Below the pieces are notes generated by a model, which was not told the origin of the DNA, searched no databases, and saw nothing but the letters and a program-made list of their open reading frames with translations. The translations under genes were made by a program, and so were the position numbers. A stretch of DNA of 64,000 bases from Hydractinia symbiolongicarpus (lineage: Eukaryota; Cnidaria; Hydrozoa; Anthoathecata; Hydractiniidae): assembly GCF_029227915.1 (NCBI RefSeq), contig NC_079875.1, forward strand, positions 1,860,001-1,924,000, read 5' to 3'. Below are positions 24,101-35,396 of this stretch, piece by piece (within the stretch, counting starts at the first letter, position 1; every line of letters starts with the position of its first letter).

Positions 24101-25104
24101 CATGCGTTTTAGTGGTGAAAAAATAATTTAAAAATTCGTTCCGGAAATGAGTTTACTCACTGGGTACTTTCCTTGCATACTTTTGACTATACGGGCCGAG
24201 TCCGGGATTTACGGGAAATCGCGAGTTTTCGTTTGCCGGCGATTAAACTTCTTTTATTCAGCGTCTCATCAAAAATGAAAACATTTCTGAAAACTACAAG
24301 TCTCATGCGTTTTAGTGGTGAAAAAATAATTTAAAAATTCGTTCCGGAAATGAGTTTACTCACAGGGTACTTTCTTTGTGTACATTCGACTATACTGGCC
24401 AAGCCCGGGATTTACGGGAAATCGCGGGTTTTCGTTTGCCGGCGATTAAATCGCTTTCATTAAGCGTCTCATCAAAAATGAAAACATTTCTGAAAACTAC
24501 AAGTCTCATGCGTTTTAGTGGTGAAAAAATAATTTAAAAATTCGTTCCTGAAATGAGTTTACTCACTGGGTACTTTCCTTGCATACTTTTGACTATACGG
24601 GCCGAGTCCGGGATTTACGGGAAATCGCGAGTTTTCGTCTACAAGTCTCATGCGTTTTAGTGGTGAAAAAATAATTTAAAAATTCGTTCCGGAAATGAGT
24701 TTACTCACTGGGTACTTTCCTTGCATACTTTTGACTATACTGGCCAAGTCCGGGACTTACGGGAAATCGCGAGTTTTCGTTTGCCGGCGATTAAACTTCT
24801 TTTATTCAGCGTCTCATCAAAAATGAAACCATTTTTAAAAACTACAAGTCTCATGCGTTTTAGTGGTGAAGAAATAACTTAAAAATTCGTTCCGGAAATG
24901 AGTTTACTCACTGGGTACTTTCCTTGCATACTTTTGACTATACGGGCCGAGTCCGGGATTTACGGGAAATCGCGAGTTTTCGTTTGCCGGCGATTAAACT
25001 TCTTTTATTCAGCGTCTCATCAAAAATGAAAACATTTCTGAAAACTACAAGTCTCATGCGTTTTAGTGGTGAAAAAATAATTTAAAAATTCGTTCCGGAA
25101 ATGA
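21106..25104 (+). repeat. 20-monomer unit, copy 1 (period 3,999 bp)
   Basis: The period is 20 x 203 minus 61, because each copy holds the same 142-bp truncated monomer. Shared marks are ATACGGTCCGAG in the first B monomer (21,141 and 25,140), GAAATGCG (22,322), and CAAAAATAAAAACATTTC (about 23,664). Differences from copy 2 include GTTGAGGGTTTTC near 21,379, GTCCTGGAC near 22,172, GGCCTAGTCC near 22,370, GTCCGTGG near 22,782 and CTACAACTCTC near 24,094. The matched part ends near 24,875; the last 230 bp before copy 2 belong to neighbouring A monomers. Confidence 0.9.
24557..24698 (+). repeat. Truncated monomer, 142 bp (61-bp internal deletion)
   Basis: An A monomer reads normally through GCGAGTTTTCGT (to 24,638), then jumps to CTACAAGTCTCATG at 24,639. 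Monomer positions 83 to 143 are missing, including GCCGGC, GATTAAAC and the first GTCTCAT. I see no microhomology at the junction. The next GTTTAC is at 24,699. Confidence 0.92.
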
Positions 25105-28100
25105 GTTTACACCCTGGGTACTCTCTTTGTATACTTTTGACTATACGGTCCGAGTCCGGGAATTACGGGAAATCGCAGGTTTTCGTTTGCCGGCGATTAA
25201 ACTTCTTTTATTCAGCGTCTCATCAAAAATGAAAACATTTTTGAAAACTACAAGTCTCATGCGTTTTAGTGGTGAAAAAATAATTTAAAAATTCGTTAGG
25301 GAAATGAGTTTACTCACTGGGTACTTTCCTTGTATACTTTTGACTATACGGGCCGATGCCGGGATTTACGGGAAGTTGCGGGTTTTCGTTTGCCGGCGAT
25401 TAAACTTCTTTTATTCAGCGTCTCATCAAAAATGAAAACATTTTTAAAAACTACAAGTCTCATGGGCTTCAGTGGTGAAATAATAATTTAAAAAATCGTT
25501 CGGGAAATGAGTTTACACCCTGGGTACTTTCTTTGTATACTTTTGACTATGCGGGCCGAGTCCGGGGTTTACGGGAAATGGCGGGTTTTCGTTTGCCGGC
25601 GATTAAACTTCTTTTATTTAGCGTCTCATCAAAAATGAAAACATTTTTGAAAACTGCAAGTCTCAAGCGTTTTAGTGGTGAAAAGATAATTTAAAAAATC
25701 GTTTTGGAAATGAGTTTACTCACAGGGTACTTTCTTTGTATACATTCGACTATACGGGCCAAGCCCGGGATTTACGGGAAATCGCGGGTTTTCGTTTGCC
25801 GGCGATTAAACCGCTTTCATTAAGCGTCTCATCAAAAATGAAAACATTTCTGAAAACTACAAGTCTCATGCGTTTTAGTGGTGAAAAAATAATTTGAAAA
25901 TTCGTTCCCGAAATGAGTTTACTCACTGGGTACTTTCCTTGCATACTTTTGACTATACGGGCCGAGTCCGGGATTTACGGGAAATCGCGAGTTTTCGTTT
26001 GCCGGCGATTAAACTTCTTTTATTCAGCGTCTCATCAAAAATGAAAACATTTCTAAAAACTACAAGTCTCATGCGTTTTAGTGGTGAAAAAATAATTTGA
26101 AAATTTGTTCCGGAAATGAGTTTACTCACTGGGTACTTTCCTTGCATACTTTTGACTATACTGGCCAAGTCCGGGACTTACGGGAAATCGCGAGTTTTCG
26201 TTTGCCGGCGATTAAACTTCTTTTATTCAGCGTCTCATCAAAAATGAAACCATTTTTAAAAACTACAAGTCTCATGGGCTTTAGTGGTAAAATAATAATT
26301 TAAAAAATCGTTTGGGAAATGCGTTTACTCCCTGGGTACTTTCTTTGTATACTTTTGACTATACGGGCCGAGTCCGGGATTTACGGGAAGTCGCAGGTTT
26401 TCGTTTGCAGGCGATTAAACTTCTTTTATTCAGCGTCTCATCAAAAATGAAAACATTTTTGAAAACTACAAGTCTCATGCGTTTTAGTGGTGAAAAAATA
26501 ATTTAAAACATCGTTCGGGAAATGAGTTTACACCCTGGGTACTCTCTTTGTATACTTTTGACTATACGGGCCGAGTCCGGGATTTACGAGAAATTGCGGG
26601 TTTTCGTTTGCCGGCGATTAAACTTCTTTTATTCAGCGTCTCATCAAAAATGAAAACATTTTTAAAAACTACAAGTCTCATGGGCTTCAGTGGTGAAATA
26701 ATAATTTAAAAAATCGTTCGGGAAATGAGTTTACACCCTGGGTACTTTCTTTGTATACTTTTGACTATGCGGGCCGAGTCCGGGGTTTACGGGAAATGGC
26801 AGGTTTTCGTTTGCCGACGATTAAACTTCTTTTATTTAGTGTCTCTTCAAAAATGAAAACATTTTTGAAAACTACAAGTCTCAAGCGTTTTAGTGGTGAA
26901 AAGATAATTTAAAAAATCGTTTTGGAAATGAGTTTACTCACAGGGTACTTTCTTTGTGTACATTCGACTATACTGGCCAAGCCCGGGATTTACGGGAAAT
27001 CGCGGGTTTTCGTTTGCCGGCGATTAAATCGCTTTCATTAAGCGTCTCATCAAAAATGAAAACATTTCTGAAAACTACAAGTCTCATGCGTTTTAGTGGT
27101 GAAAAAATAATTTAAAAATTCGTTCCTGAAATGAGTTTACTCACTGGGTACTTTCCTTGCATACTTTTGACTATACGGGCCGAGTCCGGGATTTACGGGA
27201 AATCGCGAGTTTTCGTTTGCCGGCGATTAAACTTCTTTTATTCAGCGTCTCATCAAAAATGAAACCATTTTTAAAAACTACAAGTCTCATGGGCTTTAGT
27301 GGTAAAATAATAATTTAAAAAATCGTTTGGGAAATGAGTTTACTTCCTGGGAACTTTCTTTGTATACTTTTGACTATACGGGCCGAGTCCGAGATTTACG
27401 GGAAGTCGCAGGTTTTCGTTTGCAGGCGATTAAACTTCTTTTATTCAGCGTCTCATCAAAAATGAAAACATTTTTGAAAACTACAAGTCTCATGCGTTTT
27501 AGTGGTGAAAAAATAATTTAAAAATTCGTTCCGGAAATGAGTTTACTCACTGGGTACTTTCCTTGCATACTTTTGACTATACGGGCCGAGTCCGGGATTT
27601 ACGGGAAATCGCGAGTTTTCGTTTGCCGGCGATTAAACTTCTTTTATTCAGCGTCTCATCAAAAATAAAAACATTTCTGAAAACTACAAGTCTCATGCGT
27701 TTTAGTGGTGAAAAAATAATTTAAAAATTCGTTCCGGAAATGAGTTTACTCACTGGGTACTTTCCTTGCATACTTTTGACTATACTGGCCAAGTCCGGGA
27801 CTTACGGGAAATCGCGAGTTTTCGTTTGCCGGCGATTAAACTTCTTTTATTCAGCGTCTCATCAAAAATGAAACCATTTTTAAAAACTACAAGTCTCATG
27901 CGTTTTAGTGGTGAAGAAATAATTTAAAAAATCGTTTGGGAAATGAGTTTACTCCCTGGGTACTTTCTTTGTATACTTTTGACTATACGGGCCGAGTCCG
28001 GGATTTACGGGAAGTCGCAGGTTTTCGTTTGCAGGCGATTAAACTTCTTTTATTCAGCGTCTCATCAAAAATGAAAACATTTTTGAAAACTACAAGTCTC

Positions 28101-28874
28101 ATGCGTTTTAGTGGTGAAAAAATAATTTAAAAATTCGTTCCGGAAATGAGTTTACTCACTGGGTACTTTCCTTGCATACTTTTGACTATACGGGCCGAGT
28201 CCGGGATTTACGGGAAATCGCGAGTTTTCGTTTGCCGGCGATTAAACTTCTTTTATTCAGCGTCTCATCAAAAATGAAAACATTTCTGAAAACTACAAGT
28301 CTCATGCGTTTTAGTGGTGAAAAAATAATTTAAAAATTCGTTCCGGAAATGAGTTTACTCACAGGGTACTTTCTTTGTGTACATTCGACTATACTGGCCA
28401 AGCCCGGGACTTACGGGAAATCGCGGGTTTTCGTTTGCCGGCGATTAAATCGCTTTCATTAAGCGTCTCATCAAAAATGAAAACATTTCTGAAAACTACA
28501 AGTCTCATGCGTTTTAGTGGTGAAAAAATAATTTAAAAATTCGTTCCTGAAATGAGTTTACTCACTGGGTACTTTCCTTGCATACTTTTGACTATACGGG
28601 CCGAGTCCGGGATTTACGGGAAATCGCGAGTTTTCGTCTACAAGTCTCATGCGTTTTAGTGGTGAAAAAATAATTTAAAAATTCGTTCCGGAAATGAGTT
28701 TACTCACTGGGTACTTTCCTTGCATACTTTTGACTATACTGGCCAAGTCCGGGACTTACGGGAAATCGCGAGTTTTCGTTTGCCGGCGATTAAACTTCTT
28801 TTATTCAGCGTCTCATCAAAAATGAAACCATTTTTAAAAACTACAAGTCTCATGCGTTTTAGTGGTGAAGAAAT
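25105..28874 (+). repeat. 20-monomer unit, copy 2
   Basis: This matches 21,106-24,875 at a constant offset of 3,999, with about ten substitutions over 3.77 kb by eye (roughly 0.3%). Private changes include AATTTGAAAATTCG near 25,891, GCCGACGATT near 26,816, ACTTCCTGGGAAC near 27,344 and CGGGACTTACGG near 28,409. Its left half is also the fourth copy of the 11-monomer cassette of the first 8 kb. Confidence 0.9.
28556..28697 (+). repeat. Truncated monomer, 142 bp, second copy
   Basis: This has the identical deletion, GAGTTTTCGT joined to CTACAAG, exactly 3,999 bp after the first. Because the breakpoint matches to the base, the deletion happened once and was copied by the 20-monomer duplication. 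Confidence 0.92.
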
Positions 28875-28900
28875 AATTTAAAAAATCGTTTGGGAAATGA

Positions 28901-30118
28901 GTTTACTCCCTGGGTACTTTCTTTGTATACTTTTGACTATACGGGCCGAGTCCGGGATTTACGGGAAGTCGCAGGTTTTCGTTTGCAGGCGATTAAACTT
29001 CTTTTATTCAGCGTCTCATCAAAAATGAAAACATTTCTGAAAACTACAAATCTCATGCGTTTTAGTGGTGAAAAAATAATTTAAAAATTCGTTCCGGAAA
29101 TGAGTTTACTCACAGGGTACTTTGTTTGTGTACATTCGACTATACTGGCCAAGCCCGGGATTTACGGGAAATCGCGGGTTTTCGTTTGCCGGCGATTAAA
29201 TCGCTTTCATTAAGCGTCTCATCAAAAATGAAAACATTTCTGAAAACTACAAGTCTCATGCGTTTTAGTGGTGAAAAAATAATTTAAAAATTCGTTCCTG
29301 AAATGAGTTTACTCACTGGGTACTTTCCTTGCATACTTTTGACTATACGGGCCGAGTCCGGGATTTACGGGAAATCGGGAGTTTTCGTTTGCCGGCGATT
29401 AAACTTCTTTTATTCAGCGTCTCATCAAAAATGAAACCATTTTTAAAAACTACAAGTCTCATGAGCTTTAGTGGTAAAATAATAATTTAAAAAATCGTTT
29501 GGGAAATGAGTTTACTCCCTGGGAACTTTCTTTGTATACTTTTGACTATACGGGCCGAGTCCGAGATTTACGGGAAGTCGCAGGTTTTCGTTTGCAGGCG
29601 ATTAAACTTCTTTTATTCAGCGTCTCATCAAAAATGAAAACATTTTTGAAAACTACAAGTCTCATGCGTTTTAGTGGTGAAAAAATAATTTAAAAATTCG
29701 TTCCGGAAATGAGTTTACTCACTGGGTACTTTCCTTGCATACTTTTGACTATACGGGCCGAGTCCGGGATTTACGGGAAATCGCGAGTTTTCGTTTGCCG
29801 GCGATTAAACTTCTTTTATTCAGCGTCTCATCAAAAATGAAAACATTTCTGAAAACTACAAGTCTCATGCGTTTTAGTGGTGAAAAAATAATTTGAAAAT
29901 TCGTTCCGGAAATGAGTTTACTCACTGGGTACTTTCCTTGCATACTTTTGACTATACGGGTCGAGACCGGGATTTACGGGAAATTGCGGGTTTTCGTTTG
30001 CCGGCGATTAAACTTCTTTTATTCAGCGTCTCATCAAAAATGAAAATATTTTTAAAAACTACAAGTCTCATGGGCTTTAGTGGTGAAATAATAATTTAAA
30101 AAATCGTTTGGGAAATGA
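28901..30118 (+). repeat. Mixed F, C, A monomers after the 20-mer unit
   Basis: About six monomers. F at 28,901 ends with ACAAATCTC, C at about 29,104 has TACTTTGTTTGTG, A at about 29,307 has AAATCGGGAG, F at about 29,510 has GGGAACTTTC, and A follows at about 29,713. The last (about 29,916) starts as A (TTGCATAC) and continues as D (GTCGAGACCGGG, AAATTGCGGG), another hybrid. It introduces the M and F-like monomers of the next dimer block. Confidence 0.75.
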
Positions 30119-30930
30119 GTTTACTCCCTGGGTACTTTCTTTGTATACTTTTGACTATACGGGCCGAGTCCGGGATTTACGGGAAATCGCAGGTTTTCGT
30201 TTGCCGGCGATTAAACTTCTTTTATTCAGCGTCTCATCAAAAATGAAAACATTTTTGAAAACTACAAGTCTCATGCGTTTTAGTGGTGAAAAAATAATTT
30301 AAAAAATCGTTCGGGAAATGAGTTTACACCCTGGGTACCCTCTTTGTATACTTTTGACTATACGGGCCGAGTCCGGGATTTACGGGAAATCGCAGGTTTT
30401 CGTTTGCCGGCGATTAAACTTCTTTTATTCAGCGTCTCATCAAAAATGAAAACATTTTTAAAAACTACAAGTCTCATGGGCTTTAGTGGTGAAATAATAA
30501 TTTAAAAAATCGTTTGGGAAATGAGTTTACTCCCTGGGTACTTTCTTTGTATACTTTTGACTATACGGGCCGAGTCCGGGATTTACGGGAAATCGCAGGT
30601 TTTCGTTTGCCGGCGATTAAACTTCTTTTATTCAGCGTCTCATCAAAAATGAAAACATTTTTGAAAACTACAAGTCTCATGCGTTTTAGTGGTGAAAAAA
30701 TAATTTAAAAAATCGTTCGGGAAATGAGTTTACACCCTGGGTACCCTCTTTGTATACTTTTGACTATACGGGCCGAGTCCGGGATTTACGGGAAATCGCA
30801 GGTTTTCGTTTGCCGGCGATTAAACTTCTTTTATTCAGCGTCTCATCAAAAATGAAAACATTTTTGAAAACTACAAGTCTCATGCGTTTTAGTGGTGAAA
30901 AAATAATTTAAAAATTCGTTAGGGAAATGA
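30119..30930 (+). repeat. Dimer repeat, two copies of 406 bp
   Basis: A monomer with TCCCTGGG and AAATCGCAGG alternates with an M monomer (GGTACCCTC). Starts at 30,119 and 30,525 are 406 bp apart, exactly two monomers, and the halves look nearly identical except for the tail of the second monomer. The block is followed by a D-like monomer with CTTGTAAAC at about 30,931. Confidence 0.8.
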
Positions 30931-31133
30931 GTTTACTCACTGGGTACTTTCCTTGTAAACTTTTGACTATACGGGTCGAGACCGGGGGTTACGGGAAATT
31001 GCGGGTTTTCGTTTGCCGGCGATTAAACTTCTTTTAATCAGCGTGTCATCAAAAATGAAAACATTTTCGAAAACTACAAGTCTCATGCGTTTTAGTGATG
31101 AAAAAATAATTTAAAAAATCGTTCGGGAAATGT

Positions 31134-31945
31134 GTTTACACCCTGGGTGCTTCCTTTGTATACTTTTGACTATACGGGCCAAGTCCAAGATTTACGGGAA
31201 ATCGCAGGTTTTCGTTTGCCGGCGATTAAACTTCTTTTATTCAGCGTCTCATCAAAAATGAAAACATTTTTGAAAACTACAAGTCTCATGCGTTTTAGTG
31301 GTGAAAAAATAATTTAAAAATTCGTTCTGGAAATGAGTTTACTCACTGGGTACTTTCCTTGTATACTTTTAACTATACGGGCCGAGTCCGGGATTTACAG
31401 GAAATCGCAGGTTTTCGTTTGCCGGCGAGTAAACTTCTTTTATTCAGCGTCTCATTAAAAATGAAAACATTTGTGAAAACTACAAGTCTCATGCGTTTTA
31501 GTGGTGAATAAATAATTTAAAAAATCGTTCGGGAAATGTGTTTACACCCTGGGTGCTTCCTTTGTATACTTTTGACTATACGGGCCGAGTCCAAGATTTA
31601 CGGGAAATCGCAGGTTTTCGTTTGCCGGCGATTAAACTTCTTTTATTCAGCGTCTCATCAAAAATGAAAACATTTTTGAAAACTACAAGTCTCATACGTT
31701 TTAGTGGTGAAAAAATAATTTAAAAATTCGTTCTGGAAATGAGTTTACTCACTGGGTACTTTCCTTGTATACTTTTAACTATACGGGCCGAGTCCGGGAT
31801 TTACGGGAAATCGCAGGTTTTCGTTTGCCGGCAAGTAAACTTCTTTTATTCAGCGTCTCATCAAAAATGAAAACATTTGTGAAAACCACAAGTCTCATAC
31901 GTTTTAGTGGTGAAAAAATAATTTAAAAATTCGTTCTGGAAATGA
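31134..31945 (+). repeat. Dimer repeat with GTGTTTACACC heads, two copies of 406 bp
   Basis: Monomers at 31,134 and 31,540 share GGGAAATGTGTTTAC, GGGTGCTTCC and GTCCAAGATTT, all rare in the array. Each is followed by an I monomer (TTTTAACTATAC) with GTAAAC in place of TTAAAC and CATTTGTGAAAAC. The pair differs in GGCCAAGTCC (first) versus GGCCGAGTCC (second) and in a few tail bases. This is a small, locally amplified dimer. Confidence 0.82.
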
Positions 31946-32960
31946 GTTTACTCACTGGGTACATTCCTTGTATACTTTTAACTATACGGGCCGAGTCCGG
32001 GATTTACGGGAAATCGCAGGTTTTCGTTTGCCGGCGATTAAACTTCTTTTATTCAGCGTCTCATCAAAAATGAAAACATTTTTAAAAACTACAAGTCTCA
32101 TGGGCTTTAGTGGTGAAATAATAATTTAAAAAATCGTTTGGGAAATGAGTTTACTCCCTGGGTACTTTCTTTGTATACTTTTGACTATACGGGCTTAGTC
32201 CAGGATTTACGGGAAATTGCGGGTTTTCGTTTGCCGGCGATTAAACTTCTTTTATTCAGCGTCTCATCAAAAATGAAAACATTTTTGAAAACTACAAGTC
32301 TCATGCGTTTTAGTGGTGAAAAAATAAATTAAAAAATCGTTCTGGAAATGAGTTTACTCACAGGGTACTTTCTTTGTATACATTCGACTATACGGGCCAA
32401 GCCCGGGATTTACGGGAAATCGCGGGTTTTCGTTTGCCGGCTTATTAAACCTCTTTCATTAAGCGTCTCATCAAAAATGAAAAAATTTTTGAAAACTACA
32501 AGTCTCATGCGTTTTAGTGGTGAAAAGATAATTGAAAAAATCGTTTCGGAAATGAGTTTACTCACAGGGTACTTTCTTTGTATACATTCGACTATACGGG
32601 CCAAGCCCGGGATTTACGGGAAATCGCGGGTTTTCGTTTGCCGGCGATTAAACAACTTTCATTAAGCGTCTCATCAAAAATGAAAACATTTCTGAAAACT
32701 ACAAGTCTCATGCGTTTTATTGGTGAAAATTAATTTAAAAAATCGTTCGGGAAATGAGTTTACTCCCTGGGTACTTTCTTTGTATACTTTTGACTATACG
32801 GGCCGAGTCCGGGATTTACGGGAAGTCGCGGGTTTTCGTTTGCCGGCAATTAAACTTCTTTTATTCAGCGTCTCATCAAAAATGAAAACATTTTTAAAAA
32901 CTACAAGTCTCATGGGCTTTAGTGGTGAAATAATAATTTAAAAAATCGTTCGGGAAATGA
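31946..32960 (+). repeat. I-J-C-C-L run
   Basis: I at about 31,946 (with ACATTCC), J at about 32,149 (GGGCTTAGTCCAGG), C at about 32,352 with an extra base in GCCGGCTTATTAAACC, second C at about 32,556 (AAACAACTTTC, tail TTATTGGTGAAAATTAATTT), then L at about 32,758 (GAAGTCGCGGG, GCCGGCAATT). This is the fullest form of the module seen in the right half. The first C monomer alone carries the inserted base near 32,440. Confidence 0.78.
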
Positions 32961-34178
32961 GTTTACACCCCGGGTACTTTCTTTGTATACTTTTGACTAT
33001 ACGAGCCGAGTCCGGGATTTACGGGAAATCGCAGGTTTTCGTTTGCCGGCGATTAAACTTCTTTTATTCAGCGTCTCATCAAAAATGAAAACATTTTTGA
33101 AAACTACAAGTCTCATGCGTTTTAGTGGTGAAAAAATAATTTAAAAAATCGTTCGGGAAATGAGTTTACTCACAGGGTACTCTCTTTGTATACTTTTGAC
33201 TATACGGGCCGAGTCCGGGAATTACGGGAAATCGCAGGTTTTCGTTTGCCGGCGATTAAACTTCTTTTATTCAGCGTCTCATCAAAAATGAAAACATTTT
33301 TAAAAACTACAAGTCTCATGGGCTTTAGTGGTGAAATAATAATTTAAAAAATCTTTTGGGAAATGAGTTTACTCCCTGGGTACTTTCTTTGTATACTTTT
33401 GACTATACGTGCCGAGTACGGGATTTACGGGAAATCGCAGGTTTTCGTTTGCCGGCGATTAAACTTCTTTTATTCAGCGTGTCATCAAAAATGAAAACAT
33501 TTTTGAAAACTACAAGTCTCATGCGTTTTAGTGGTGAAAAAATAATTTAAAAATTCGTTCTGGAAATGAGTTTACTCACTGGGTACTTTCCTTGTATACT
33601 TTTAACTATACGGGCCGAGTCCGGGATTTACGGGAAATCGCAGGTTTTCGTTTGCCGGCTATTAAACTTCTTTTATTCAGCGTCTCATCAAAAATGAAAA
33701 CATTTTTAAAAACTACAAGTCTCATGGGCTTTAGTGGTGAAATAATAATTTAAAAAATCGTTTGGGAAATGAGTTTACTCCCTGGGTACTTTCTTTGTAT
33801 ACTTTTGACTATACGGGCCGAGTCCAGGATTTACGTGAAATTGCGGGTTTTCGTTTGCCGGCGATTAAACTTTTTTTATTCAGCGTCTCATCAAAAATGA
33901 AAACATTTTTGAAAACTACAAGTCTCATGCGTTTTAGTGGTGAAAAAATAAATTAAAAAATCGTTCTGGAAATGAGTTTACTCACAGGGTACTTTCTTTG
34001 TATACATTCGACTATACGGGCCAAGCCCGGGATTTACGGGAAATCGCGGGTTTTCGTTTGCCGACGATTAAACCTCTTTCATTTAGCGTCTCATCAAAAA
34101 TGAAAAATTTTTTGAAAACTACAAGTCTCATGCGTTTTAGTGGTGAAAAGATAATTGAAAAAATCGTTTCGGAAATGA
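32961..34178 (+). repeat. 6-monomer unit, copy 1 (1,218 bp)
   Basis: Order: K (ACCCCGGGTAC, TACGAGCCG), B-like (ACAGGGTACTCTC), H, I, J, C. The starts at 32,961 and 34,179 are exactly 6 x 203 bp apart, and both copies share all subtype marks, including CTTTTTTTATTC in the J monomer. The join at 34,178/34,179 places a K head directly after a C tail (ATTGAAAAAATCG), an adjacency created by the duplication. Confidence 0.9.
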
Positions 34179-35396
34179 GTTTACACCCCGGGTACTTTCT
34201 TTGTATACTTTTGACTATACGAGCCGAGTCCGGGATTTACGGGAAATCGCAGGTTTTCGTTTGCCGGCGATTAAACTTCTTTTATTCAGCGTCTCATCAA
34301 AAATGAAAACATTTTTGAAAACTACAAGTCTCATGCGTTTTAGTGGTGAAAAAATAATTTAAAAAATCGTTCGGGAAATGAGTTTACTCACAGGGTACTC
34401 TCTTTGTATACTTTTGACTATACGGGCCGAGTCCGGGAATTACGGGAAATCGCAGGTTTTCGTTTGCCGGCGATTAAACTTCTTTTATTCAGCGTCTCAT
34501 CAAAAATGAAAACATTTTTAAAAACTACAAGTCTCATGGGCTTTAGTGGTGAAATAATAATTTAAAAAATCTTTTGGGAAATGAGTTTACTCCCTGGGTA
34601 CTTTCTTTGTATACTTTTGACTATACGTGCCGAGTACGGGATTTACGGGAAATCGCAGGTTTTCGTTTGCCGGCGATTAAACTTCTTTTATTCAGCGTGT
34701 CATCAAAAATAAAAACATTTTTGAAAACTACAAGTCTCATGCGTTTTAGTGGTGAAAAAATAATTTAAAAATTCGTTCTGGAAATGAGTTTACTCACTGG
34801 GTACTTTCCTTGTATACTTTTAACTATACGGGCCGAGTCCGGGATTTACGGGAAATCGCAGGTTTTCGTTTGCCGGCTATTAAACTTCTTTTATTCAGCG
34901 TCTCATCAAAAATGAAAACATTTTTAAAAACTACAAGTCTCATGGGCTTTAGTGGTGAAATAATAATTTAAAAAATCGTTTGGGAAATGAGTTTACTCCC
35001 TGGGTACTTTCTTTGTATACTTTTGACTATACGGGCCGAGTCCAGGATTTACGTGAAATTGCGGGTTTTCGTTTGCCGGCGATTAAACTTTTTTTATTCA
35101 GCGTCTCATCAAAAATGAAAACATTTTTGAAAACTACAAGTCTCATGCGTTTTAGTGGTGAAAAAATAAATTAAAAAATCGTTCTGGAAATGAGTTTACT
35201 CACAGGGTACTTTCTTTGTATACATTCGACTATACGGGCCAAGCCCGGGATTTACGGGAAATCGCGGGTTTTCGTTTGCCGACGATTAAACCTCTTTCAT
35301 TTAGCGTCTCATCAAAAATGAAAAATTTTTTGAAAACTACAAGTCTCATGCGTTTTAGTGGTGAAAAGATAATTGAAAAAATCGTTTCGGAAATGA
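34179..35396 (+). repeat. 6-monomer unit, copy 2
   Basis: This is nearly identical to the preceding 1,218 bp. The only change I noticed is AAAAATAAAAAC near 34,712 against AAAAATGAAAAC in copy 1. It is followed by the second C form (35,397) and L, which were displaced from copy 1 by the insertion of this copy. Confidence 0.9.
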
